NCBI GenBank assembly: GCA_958346165.1 | Contig: CATVQO010000040.1 | Location: forward strand, 1-11,422 | DNA length: 11,422 nucleotides | Direction of reading: 5' to 3' | From: an uncultured Collinsella sp. | GTDB taxonomy: Bacteria > Actinomycetota > Coriobacteriia > Coriobacteriales > Coriobacteriaceae | Part shown: in pieces, positions 1 to 6,831 of the stretch | How positions within the stretch are numbered: position 1 is the first letter of the stretch | Layout of the letters: each line of letters starts with the position of its first letter | The notes under the pieces: model-generated | What the model was told of the DNA's origin: nothing | The model's input: only the letters and a program-made list of their open reading frames with translations | Database searches by the model: none | Position numbers and translations under genes: made by a program

Positions 1-1
1 C

Positions 2-1111
2 TTAGAGAAGTTCTTTGCGAGAAGCCAAGTAGGCGTGAGCATGGCGCTCAAGAACCTCGTCCTCAACGCTCGTTAGGCGAATGGCACCGAGTGCTGCGGG
101 CAGCGGCAGCATGCTGCGATTCGAGCGAGCGAACTGCTGCTTGCGGAACTCCTCGATATATGCGGCAGGCTCCAGGTCGAAGGCAAGTTCCTCGATACCA
201 AAGTCCTCCAGGCAGTCATCGACCTCAAAAACGTAATCGATATCGAAGTCGCAGGCGTCGTGGGCAAGGCGCGCCTCAAAGCGCATGCCCTCGGACAACA
301 GCTGGTAGGCAGGGACCTGCGAAGCGGCATCGCCCAAGCAGGCGCGCAGGGTGCGCTCCCCCGTCTTGCCAAAATCGAGCGCATGGCGGGCGCTCGGGTT
401 CGTGGCCATCAGTACGTCCTTACGGGCAGTCTGAGACCATTGAACGGCATTGACGAGCGCGACCTCCTCGCCCGCGAGAATCTCGGGGACGGTCTCAGTA
501 AACTGATTCCAGCGGGACTTGCTGCTCGAAAGCATGGTACCAACAAGTACCACATAGCCGAGCTTGAGGTCCTCGGGGTCCGCCTCGCGAACAAGGTCGA
601 GGTCACACACGACCAAGCCCGGTTCGGGACGGAACGCGATGGCGGGAAGCGCATTGGCCGACGAAGCGACGAGCGGCTTCATGGTCGTCGCGACCGTGAG
701 CATTGCATCGAAGGTCGTCGGCAGCAACGCGCACTCGGTTCGGCCACACCACTGGTTGGCGCACCAGCTAACAACCGAGCAGGTCGCTGTGTCGCCGACA
801 GCGACAACGAGATCGTCGCAGGTAATGCCGTTAGCCGAAAGGGCGCCAAAGACGGCATCGGCATCGGCCAGCGTAGCACCGGCAGGCGAAACCTCGAGGA
901 CTAGCGGCGACACGACAAAACCGGCGTCGACCAGCGCATGCTCGACGACCTCACCAAAACGCTCGGATGTGGCGGAGTTCCAAACCACCATTGCGCGCTT
1001 AGGCTTGCCCACAGCCGAGGCAAACATGCGCGACAGCTCATCGAACGCGCCCAATCCGACGCGGACATCGACACTGCGGTTTTGGAAATTGATCAGTTGA
1101 CGGCGAATCAT
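2..1111 (-). CDS. 3-dehydroquinate synthase-like protein, probable pseudoenzyme (AroB fold)
   Basis: A 369-residue protein, close to the usual AroB length of about 360. Seen: an N-terminal alpha/beta region, the short anchor LPTTFDAM at residues 130-137 (AroB has VPTTLLAQ here), VVCDLDLV at 167-174 matching the strand after the AroB substrate loop, and LPLPAALGAIRL at 335-346 matching the AroB C-terminus. Missing: the NAD-binding GGGxxGD (here only VAVGDTAT, 103-110), the GGKTxxNxxxGKN lysine loop (145-158 region), the zinc-ligand Glu of AEVIKYG (here LGYVVLVG, 184-191), and the histidines of LNxGHTxGHA (here LDFGKTGERT, 245-254). Family enzymes convert DAHP to 3-dehydroquinate; this one probably cannot. 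Start: the ATG at 1111 overlaps the aroK stop as ATGA, with GGAG 11 bases upstream. A longer in-frame reading up to 1144 lies inside aroK and is less likely. The stop is TAA at 2-4. It could also be a diverged relative of the glycerol-dehydrogenase/DHQS superfamily, but its place beside aroK favours AroB descent. Confidence 0.8.
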   Translation of the reverse strand: MIRRQLINFQNRSVDVRVGLGAFDELSRMFASAVGKPKRAMVVWNSATSERFGEVVEHALVDAGFVVSPLVLEVSPAGATLADADAVFGALSANGITCDDLVVAVGDTATCSVVSWCANQWCGRTECALLPTTFDAMLTVATTMKPLVASSANALPAIAFRPEPGLVVCDLDLVREADPEDLKLGYVVLVGTMLSSSKSRWNQFTETVPEILAGEEVALVNAVQWSQTARKDVLMATNPSARHALDFGKTGERTLRACLGDAASQVPAYQLLSEGMRFEARLAHDACDFDIDYVFEVDDCLEDFGIEELAFDLEPAAYIEEFRKQQFARSNRSMLPLPAALGAIRLTSVEDEVLERHAHAYLASRKELL

Positions 1112-1641
1112 AGCAGTCCACGCTCCAAAAGCATCTCGGCACAAAGGTAGGAAACGTCCTCGAAGGACTTGTTGCGAATATCAAGGGTAAGGTCGGCGGC
1201 CTGGCGATACAGCGGACGGCGATGCTCAAACAGGCGCGCAGCGTGCTCAGGCGAACGGAAATCGGGGCGCGTGTCGGACCGACGAATCTGGCGAATCGAA
1301 TCCTCGAAGTCGCCCTCGAGGTACACGCACGTACCCATTTCGTGCATCAGCTCAATATTCACCGGCGTCTCGACGATACCGCCCCCGCACGAAACCAACA
1401 GGCTGCGCTCGCTTTGGAGCGAACGGAGCGCCGAGGTCTCGAGCTCACGAAAACGATCCTCGCCCTCGGTCTCAAAAATCTCGGTTACCGACTTACCGCA
1501 ACGGCGCACGACCAGGCGGTCGGTATCGATAAAACGCCGCTTGAACATGGTGCCGACGTTGCGCGCGAGCGTCGATTTGCCCGCGCCCAAAAAGCCGATA
1601 AAGAAGATATGGTCGCAGCCGTGTTTGATGTGCTGAGACAT
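1108..1641 (-). CDS. aroK: Shikimate kinase
   Basis: Phosphorylates the 3-hydroxyl of shikimate with ATP, a cytoplasmic step in chorismate and aromatic amino acid synthesis. At 177 residues it is the normal family length. The Walker A motif GFLGAGKST spans residues 16-24. The shikimate-binding Asp pair is in FIDTDRL (D39, D41), the substrate Arg in EDRFRELE (R63), the Gly-rich shikimate loop is CGGG at 85-88, the LID arginine is in DTRPDF (R125), and a further phosphate/substrate Arg is in RRPLY (141-142). All key positions look intact, so it should be active, unlike the AroB-like neighbour. It starts at ATG 1641, eight bases after the stop of the yqeG-like gene. Its stop TGA overlaps the next start as ATGA, so the two proteins are probably translationally coupled. 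Confidence 0.95.
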   Translation of the reverse strand: MSQHIKHGCDHIFFIGFLGAGKSTLARNVGTMFKRRFIDTDRLVVRRCGKSVTEIFETEGEDRFRELETSALRSLQSERSLLVSCGGGIVETPVNIELMHEMGTCVYLEGDFEDSIRQIRRSDTRPDFRSPEHAARLFEHRRPLYRQAADLTLDIRNKSFEDVSYLCAEMLLERGLL

Positions 1642-1649
1642 GGCGAAAC

Positions 1650-2147
1650 CTATTCCTCGCAGGGAAGGTCGCGCAGGGCCCGGCGCTCAAAGATACGGAA
1701 GATCTGCGTATACCACAGGTCCTGGGTTGCCTGCGGCTTGACCAGAATAGTGTCAACGCCGGCAAAGTTTCCGCTCCATACGTCGGTGTACAGCTGGTCA
1801 CCGATCAGTACGGACTCGTCGGCCGTGGCGCCCAGACGCTTAAGACCCGCCTTCAAGGCAAACGGGGCGGGCTTCATGGCGTGGCTAATGGCCTCGAGCC
1901 CCAGCTCGCGCGCCGACGCCATAACCTGGTCGCGATGCCAGTTGTTGGACACCATGCACAGCTTAAAGCCCTTAGCATGGGCGGCCTCGAGCCAGGCGGA
2001 GACCGCAGCGGGTACCTGCTCGGTATCACGTGGCACCAGGGTGTTGTCGCGGTCGAGCAGAATGGCGCGCTTACCGTCGGCCCAGAGGGTATCGAGGTCG
2101 ATGCGATCGACCGAGGCAACATATCGTTTGGGGCTAAAAATCCTCAT
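1650..2147 (-). CDS. yqeG: YqeG-type HAD-superfamily (subfamily IIIA) phosphatase
   Basis: A 165-residue cytoplasmic HAD phosphatase without a large cap domain. Motif I is LLDRDNTL at residues 30-37, with nucleophile Asp32 and acid/base Asp34. Motif II Ser is in VSNN (Ser67), motif III Lys is in AMKPAPFA (Lys92), and motif IV is IGDQLYTD (Asp117, Asp122). The N-terminus MRIFSPKRYV resembles the YqeG family. The substrate is not established from sequence; relatives are annotated as phosphatidylglycerophosphatase-like or as ribosome-linked phosphatases. I chose the ATG at 2147: it lies two bases after the mltG stop and has a weak GGAA about six bases upstream. An in-frame TTG at 2159 would overlap mltG and lacks a clear ribosome site. 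The gene sits between mltG and aroK in an apparently single operon. Confidence 0.9.
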   Translation of the reverse strand: MRIFSPKRYVASVDRIDLDTLWADGKRAILLDRDNTLVPRDTEQVPAAVSAWLEAAHAKGFKLCMVSNNWHRDQVMASARELGLEAISHAMKPAPFALKAGLKRLGATADESVLIGDQLYTDVWSGNFAGVDTILVKPQATQDLWYTQIFRIFERRALRDLPCEE

Positions 2148-2149
2148 GA

Positions 2150-3583
2150 TCAATTCCAAGACTGTTGATGCTCTTCGTAGGTCTTCGAGAAATACTCCTC
2201 GTCCTGCGTAATGTAGAAATACAGGTCGTCGGAGTCGGTCGGCTCAAGGGTGGCCTTGAGCGCCTCGAGCGACGGAGAGCAAATGGGCGTGGGCGGGAGG
2301 CCCTCGTGCTTATAGGTGTTATACGGGCTATCGCTCTGCAGGTCGTCGGCGGTAACCTCGCCGCCGGTGACATACATCATGGTCGCATCGCTATTGAGGT
2401 AACGCAGGCCATCGAGCTTGCCGGCAAGGCGGTTGTAGAAGACCGAGGCCACGTGTGCACGTTGATCGGCGTTGAGGCCCTCGCGCTCAACGATAGAGGC
2501 CAAGTTGACGATGTCGTAGTCGGACATCTCCACACCGTAGCGCTCCTTGATCTTGGCTTCGCAGCTCGCAAAGTCAAGCGACTTGTACTCGGTCTTAAAC
2601 TGATCGAGCATGGCGCGAATCACGTCATCGGCCGTCGGCGAATCACCCAACGAATAGGTCTTGGGGAACAAGAAACCCTCGAGCGAGTCGTTAGCGGCGC
2701 CCTTAAGGAAGCTATAGTCGTCCACGTAGTTGGAGGCCTTGGCCTGTTTGAGGAAGTCTTCCTTAGAGATGCTGTCGTAGGCCTGGGCCACACGGTCGGC
2801 GACTTGATCGACCGTCAGGCCCTCAGGGATAGTCAGCGCATTGGAGCCCGCGTTGGGGCCTTCCATGAGCTGCTGAACAACCTTGGTCGCATCCATGAGT
2901 GTGGTGAACGAATAATCACCGGGCTTGAGCGACATATCGGCGTTGAGCTTTTTCACCGCCGCATAATAATCCTTGGGATTTTCGACGATATGATTCTCGG
3001 AGAGAATCGAAGCGATGCTGTCACCCGAGGCACCATCGGGAATCGTGATAGTAACCTGCTGGCCTGCAACGACTTTCGCACCCTCACCGCCAAAGAAGCC
3101 CTTGACGGCTGGCACGACAAAGAAAACGATCGCGACAAGCGCAAGCACGGCAAAAACGCCACCGATAATCATAGGCACCGGGGAGCTTTTCTTTTGAGCA
3201 CCGCGACGAGCATGCGTGTTGTAGCTCGAGCGGGTCGCCGGAGCAACGCCATGCGAACCACGAGCGTGATGCGAATGCGATTGGGGGGCCTGCGTTCGCT
3301 GGGTAGGTGCCTGCTGCTTAAAGCGGGTGCCGCCTGCAGGCTGGGCCGTACGAGCAGTGGGCTGCTGAGCCGCGTGAGAAGCCGAATGCTGAACCGAACG
3401 AGCAGAAGGCTGCTGACCCGTCCGTTGAACAGGTTGGGCCGAACGAGAGAAGGACTGCGCCGGGCGCGCGACAGGCTGAGCTGCGCACTGCGTCGGCTGT
3501 GCCGGACGCTGGCCAGGCTGGGCAGGGCGCGACACCGGCTGCTGTGTACGATTCGGCTGGCGCGGATCGGAAGCACTAGGCAT
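2150..3583 (-). CDS. mltG: Endolytic murein transglycosylase MltG (YceG-like)
   Basis: A membrane-anchored lytic transglycosylase that cleaves nascent peptidoglycan strands and is thought to set glycan length. The protein is 477 residues, well above the roughly 340 of E. coli MltG. Residues 1-135 are a Gln/Pro/Ala/Arg/Ser-rich, probably disordered cytoplasmic tract. One transmembrane helix follows at about 137-159. A LysM-like region covers about 170-245, and the YceG catalytic domain runs to the end. The catalytic Glu is E366 in ASIVEREG, followed by the family motifs VFYNRL (381-386), LNSDATMMY (396-404) and SPYNTYKHEGLPP (419-431). The ATG at 3583 is fixed by a near-perfect GAGGAGG six bases upstream. 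The gene overlaps the end of ruvX by eight bases. The longer in-frame reading to 3640 lies inside ruvX and is rejected. Confidence 0.95.
   Translation of the reverse strand: MPSASDPRQPNRTQQPVSRPAQPGQRPAQPTQCAAQPVARPAQSFSRSAQPVQRTGQQPSARSVQHSASHAAQQPTARTAQPAGGTRFKQQAPTQRTQAPQSHSHHARGSHGVAPATRSSYNTHARRGAQKKSSPVPMIIGGVFAVLALVAIVFFVVPAVKGFFGGEGAKVVAGQQVTITIPDGASGDSIASILSENHIVENPKDYYAAVKKLNADMSLKPGDYSFTTLMDATKVVQQLMEGPNAGSNALTIPEGLTVDQVADRVAQAYDSISKEDFLKQAKASNYVDDYSFLKGAANDSLEGFLFPKTYSLGDSPTADDVIRAMLDQFKTEYKSLDFASCEAKIKERYGVEMSDYDIVNLASIVEREGLNADQRAHVASVFYNRLAGKLDGLRYLNSDATMMYVTGGEVTADDLQSDSPYNTYKHEGLPPTPICSPSLEALKATLEPTDSDDLYFYITQDEEYFSKTYEEHQQSWN
3310..3560 (-). repeat. Degenerate low-complexity repeats encoding the MltG Gln/Pro/Ala tract
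   Basis: This part of mltG encodes recurring RPAQP, QQPSAR, QQPTAR and AQPV units. A near-duplicate DNA unit of about 23 bases (ACGAGCAG, three variable bases, GCTGCTGA, two variable bases, CG on the plus strand) occurs at about 3350-3372 and again at about 3398-3420. The copies are 48 bases (16 codons) apart, in the same reading phase. The repeats keep frame and are typical of expandable linker regions. They are not CRISPR: there are no constant repeats with unique spacers. Confidence 0.6.
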
Positions 3584-4004
3584 GCGAAACCTCCTCGTTT
3601 TTACGATCGAGCCACGTCTGCAAAAACAGGCTGGCGGCAATCATGTCGATCTTGCCCCTCATCTGCTTTTCGTTGAGTCCCTGCTCGCGCAGGATACGCT
3701 TGGCCTCTTGCGAGGACAGACGCTCGTCCTCAAACTCCAACGGAAGATCGAGCTCGTCGGCAATCTTTTGCGCCACAGCGGCAACGCGCTCGGCCTGAGG
3801 GCCGGGCTCACCGGCCATGGTCAGGGGACGTCCGCTTACCAGGATGTCGGGCTCATAGTCCTCAACCAGGTAGCGGAACGTCTTGGCCATACCGGTGACC
3901 TCGGCAGCCGGAAGCACCTTGACAGGCATCGCCATCTTGCCATCACGGCTCGAGACGGCAATGCCAATCCTGGTCTCCCCTATGTCCAGCGCGAGCGCAA
4001 CCAC
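3576..4004 (-). CDS. ruvX: RuvX/YqgF: Holliday-junction-resolvase-like, pre-16S rRNA processing nuclease
   Basis: A 142-residue cytoplasmic RNase H-fold protein, the usual family length. Seen: the DxGxxRIGxAVS signature as LALDIGETRIGIAVS (3-17, with catalytic Asp7), the central motif GRPLTMAGEPGPQAERV (58-74), FEDERLSSQEA (91-101, with the conserved Glu94), and the C-terminal acidic motif KIDMIAASLFLQ (118-129, Asp120). Family members take part in 5' maturation of 16S rRNA and resemble Holliday-junction resolvases; which role dominates cannot be told from sequence. The start is a GTG at 4004 with a weak AAGAAG upstream, 17 bases after the alaS stop. The alaS-ruvX-mltG order is common in Gram-positive bacteria and supports the call. 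The end overlaps the mltG start by eight bases. Confidence 0.95.
   Translation of the reverse strand: MVALALDIGETRIGIAVSSRDGKMAMPVKVLPAAEVTGMAKTFRYLVEDYEPDILVSGRPLTMAGEPGPQAERVAAVAQKIADELDLPLEFEDERLSSQEAKRILREQGLNEKQMRGKIDMIAASLFLQTWLDRKNEEVSHA
3590..3596 (-). promoter_or_regulatory. Ribosome binding site of mltG
   Basis: GAGGAGG on the minus strand, six bases before the ATG at 3583 and inside the last codons of ruvX. It is one of the strongest such sites in the window and decides the mltG start over the upstream in-frame candidate at 3640. Confidence 0.85.
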
Positions 4005-4021
4005 AGCGACTTCTTAGATTC

Positions 4022-6679
4022 TTAGGCGCCGAGCGCGGTCTTAGCGGCCGCGAGGGCATCGGCGATGCCGGCAGCATTCTTGCCACCGGCCTGGGCCATG
4101 TTGGGACGACCGCCACCGCGACCGTCGACCAGACCCGCGATCTGCTTGATCACGTTACCGGCGTGGAAACCGGCCTTGACGGCGTCATCGGAGCCGGCAG
4201 CGAGCAGGGCCGGAGTGCCCTTCTCAGTCACGCTGGCGACGACACAAGCGACAGGGCCGGCGACCTTCTGATGCACGGTATCCCATACGTTGCGCAGGTC
4301 GGCAGCCTCAAGACCCTGGAGCTCAGCGACAACGATCTTATAGCCGTCGAGCTCGACGGCGCCCTCGATGGCGCTGGAGATGGCGTCGGAGGAGCCACCG
4401 GTCAGAGCCTTCTTGAGCTTATTGGACGTCTCGCGCAGCTCGGCCTGCAGGTTCTCCACGCGGGCGGGAACCTCGTCTACGCGGCACTTGAGCGCAGCGG
4501 CGGCGGCGTCGACGAGCGCCAGGCGGTCGGCCATATAGTCGAGAGCACCCTTAGAGGTCACGGCCTCGATACGACGGACATTCGAGCCCGTAGAGGACTC
4601 GGAAATGATCTTGAACAGGCCAATCTCAGCAGTGTTGGCAGCGTGCGTGCCACCGCAGAGCTCGCGGGAGAACGGCTGGTCCTCGGCGCCCACGGAGACG
4701 ACGCGGACGACATCGCCGTACTTCTCGCCAAACAGGGCGACAGCGCCGGCAGCCTTAGCCTCGTCGATGCCCATGACACGGGTCACGACCGGCTTGGAAG
4801 CGAAGATCTGCTGGTTAACCAGGTCCTCGACAGCCTTGAGCTGCTCGGAGGACAGGGCCTCGAAGTGCGTAAAGTCAAAGCGCAGGTGCTCGGGCGTCAC
4901 CAGCGAGCCGGCCTGGGAGACGTGCTCGCCCAGGACCTGCTTAAGGGCGGCGTCGAGCAGGTGCGTGGCGGTGTGGTTGCGGCGCAGGAAGCCACGGCGC
5001 TCGACGTCGAGCGCGGCGGTCACGGTAGCACCGACGGCCAGCGTGCCCTCGGCAACGTGGGCGACGTGAGCATACAGGCCGTTGTGGTTCTTGGTATCGG
5101 AAACGGTCAGCGAAACGCCCTCGGCGGAAAGCTCGCCGGCATCGCCCTGCTGGCCACCCATCTCGGCATAGAACGGAGTGCGGTCAAGAACAACCTCGAC
5201 ATCCTCGCCCGCGGCGGCAGACTCGACGGACTCGCCGTTGCGCACGATGGCAACAACCTTGGCGCCCTCGGTCACATCGTTGTCATAGCCGTCGAACTCA
5301 GTCGCGGCGACCTTGTCGGAAAGCTCGACCCAAACGTCGTTGAAGCTGCCCCAGGCGTCGCCTTTGGCATTGGCGCGGGCGCGGGCCTTCTGGTCCTCCA
5401 TGCAGGCAGTGAAGCCGTCCATATCGACATCGTGGCCAGCGGTGCCGGCGATCTCGACGGTCAGGTCGATGGGGAAACCAAAGGTGTCGTGCAGCTTAAA
5501 GGCAACATCGCCCGGAAGCACAGCACCCTCGGCAAGCGCTGCCAGGGCCTCATCCAGGTAGACGCGACCGTTGTCGAGCGTCGTGGAGAAGCGCTCCTCC
5601 TCGGAGGCGACGATACCCTTAACGAGCGCGACGTTCTTGAGCAGCTCGGGGTAGGCCTCGCCCATCTGAGCGTTGACCTCGTCGATGAACTTGGTCAGGA
5701 AGGCGCCCTCGATGCCCAGTAGGCGACCGTGGAACACGGCGCGGCGGAGCAGGCGGCGAAGGACGTACTCGCGACCCTCGTTACCGGGCAGGATGCCGTC
5801 AGAGATCATGAAGTCGACGGCACGGGAGTGGTCGGCGATGATGCGAAGAGAACGGCTGGCGCCGGAGTAATCGTCGGCGTCATAGGTCTTGCCGCTGATC
5901 TCCTCGCCCAGCTTGATGAGGTGCTGCATCAGATCGCCGTCGTAATTGGCGGTCTTGTGCTGCATGATGGCAGCCATGCGCTCCAGGCCCATGCCCGTAT
6001 CGAGGTTGCGGTGCGGCAGCTCCGGCATGGAGCCGTCCTCCTGACGGTCGTACTGGGTAAACACGAGGTTCCAGAACTCAAGGAAGCGGTCGCAGTCGCA
6101 GCCGGGCTTGCAGTCGGGGCTGCCGCAGCCGACCTCCTCGCCCATGTCAAAATAGATCTCGGAGCACGGACCGCAGGGACCGGTGGGGCCAGCGGCCCAG
6201 AAGTTGTCGTCCTCACCCAGGCGGGAGATGTGGTCCTCGGCAACGCCCAGAGAACGCCACACGTCGTGGGTCTCGTCGTCCTCGGTAAAGACGGTGAAGT
6301 ACAGGCGATCGAGCGGCAGCTTGAACTCCTTGGTGATGAGCTCAAAGGCCCAGGCGCAAGCCTGCTCCTTGGAGACGCCGCCAAAAGAGAAATCGCCGAG
6401 CATCTCGAAGAACGACAAGTGACGGCCGTCCTCGCCGATGCAGTCGATGTCGTTGGTGCGGACGCACTTCTGGCAAGAGATCGCGCCGATCTCCTTCATG
6501 GTCTTCTTGCCCTGGTAGTACTCCTTAAACTGGTTCATGCCGGCGTTGGCAAGCAGCAGCGAGGGATCATCGGGGACGAGGGACGAAGAAGGATAGAGCT
6601 TAAGACCGCGCTCCTCAAAGAAGTTGAGGAACTTGGAGCGGATCTCGGCCGTAGTCATTGACGGGTAGTCAGCACTCAT
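4022..6679 (-). CDS. alaS: Alanyl-tRNA synthetase
   Basis: Charges tRNA-Ala with alanine in the cytoplasm and removes mischarged Ser/Gly. At 885 residues it matches the family (E. coli 876). Domains in order: the class II catalytic core (about 5-250, including RHLSFFEMLGDFSFGG at 86-101 and GPTGPCGPCSEIYFD at 164-178), a Cys-rich turn GCGSPDCKPGCDCDRFLEFWN (184-204) typical of the bacterial enzyme, a tRNA-recognition helical domain, and an editing domain with HTATH (569-573) and CGGTH (675-679) supplying the zinc/editing His and Cys residues. A C-Ala domain ends with GRGGGRPNMAQAGG (853-866). No key residue appears missing. The ATG at 6679 is chosen for its GAGGAG nine bases upstream; the in-frame extension to 6769 runs into the upstream terminator. 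It heads the second operon. Confidence 0.98.
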   Translation of the reverse strand: MSADYPSMTTAEIRSKFLNFFEERGLKLYPSSSLVPDDPSLLLANAGMNQFKEYYQGKKTMKEIGAISCQKCVRTNDIDCIGEDGRHLSFFEMLGDFSFGGVSKEQACAWAFELITKEFKLPLDRLYFTVFTEDDETHDVWRSLGVAEDHISRLGEDDNFWAAGPTGPCGPCSEIYFDMGEEVGCGSPDCKPGCDCDRFLEFWNLVFTQYDRQEDGSMPELPHRNLDTGMGLERMAAIMQHKTANYDGDLMQHLIKLGEEISGKTYDADDYSGASRSLRIIADHSRAVDFMISDGILPGNEGREYVLRRLLRRAVFHGRLLGIEGAFLTKFIDEVNAQMGEAYPELLKNVALVKGIVASEEERFSTTLDNGRVYLDEALAALAEGAVLPGDVAFKLHDTFGFPIDLTVEIAGTAGHDVDMDGFTACMEDQKARARANAKGDAWGSFNDVWVELSDKVAATEFDGYDNDVTEGAKVVAIVRNGESVESAAAGEDVEVVLDRTPFYAEMGGQQGDAGELSAEGVSLTVSDTKNHNGLYAHVAHVAEGTLAVGATVTAALDVERRGFLRRNHTATHLLDAALKQVLGEHVSQAGSLVTPEHLRFDFTHFEALSSEQLKAVEDLVNQQIFASKPVVTRVMGIDEAKAAGAVALFGEKYGDVVRVVSVGAEDQPFSRELCGGTHAANTAEIGLFKIISESSTGSNVRRIEAVTSKGALDYMADRLALVDAAAAALKCRVDEVPARVENLQAELRETSNKLKKALTGGSSDAISSAIEGAVELDGYKIVVAELQGLEAADLRNVWDTVHQKVAGPVACVVASVTEKGTPALLAAGSDDAVKAGFHAGNVIKQIAGLVDGRGGGRPNMAQAGGKNAAGIADALAAAKTALGA

Positions 6680-6688
6680 AGAGGGAAT

Positions 6689-6694
6689 CTCCTC
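6689..6694 (-). promoter_or_regulatory. Ribosome binding site of alaS
   Basis: GAGGAG on the minus strand, nine bases before the alaS ATG at 6679. It settles that start over in-frame upstream codons. A small 5-bp hairpin (GTTTC/GAAAC, 6696-6710) lies just upstream in the leader; its role, if any, is unknown. Confidence 0.8.
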
Positions 6695-6725
6695 GGTTTC
6701 ACATCGAAACAGTTCAAACGTAACG

Positions 6726-6754
6726 ATATTACCATCCCGCCGCACACATGCAAA
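6726..6754 (-). promoter_or_regulatory. Candidate sigma-A-type promoter of the alaS operon
   Basis: On the minus strand TTTGCA (6749-6754; 4 of 6 matches to TTGACA) is separated by 17 bases from TAATAT (6726-6731; 4 of 6 matches to TATAAT). The -10 is preceded by TGG, giving an extended -10 element. Transcription would start near 6719, leaving a leader of about 40 bases, too short for a T-box. The -35 sits in the T-tract of the upstream terminator. It is the best candidate in the only larger gap of the window, but the match is moderate. Confidence 0.5.
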
Positions 6755-6782
6755 AAAGAGGGCCGGCACAATGCCGGCCCTT
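6752..6782 (-). terminator. Intrinsic terminator of the sigma factor / AI-2E operon
   Basis: On the minus strand a perfect 9-bp G+C-rich stem (GGGCCGGCA at 6772-6780 pairing with TGCCGGCCC at 6760-6768) closes a 3-base loop. It is followed at once by TC and six T residues (6752-6757). A T-A pair can extend the stem. The orientation fits termination about 50 bases after the AI-2E-family stop at 6832. No T-run follows on the plus strand, so it looks one-directional. It separates the two transcription units. Confidence 0.93.
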
Positions 6783-6831
6783 CAGCGAAATTGCATGTTA
6801 GCGCGTATGAATGTTGACTCAAATTACCCCG

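Noticed and set aside
2145..2159. TTG start at 2159 for the yqeG-like gene
   Set aside because: It would overlap mltG and lacks a ribosome site at proper spacing; the ATG at 2147 gives the usual family N-terminus.
2165..3676. 503-codon open frame on the plus strand opposite mltG
   Set aside because: Antisense shadow of mltG: the C-terminal Arg/Leu-rich half simply mirrors the Gln/Pro/Ala repeats. No family recognised.
4163..5722. 519-codon open frame on the plus strand opposite alaS
   Set aside because: It lies wholly antisense to a fully conserved alaS, and its translation is a low-complexity Gly/Val/Leu/Asp series typical of a G+C-rich reverse-complement frame. No motif or ribosome site was seen.
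6680..6757. T-box riboswitch in the alaS leader
   Set aside because: The leader from the likely transcription start is only about 40 bases and shows no T-box consensus or specifier stem; only a 5-bp hairpin is present.
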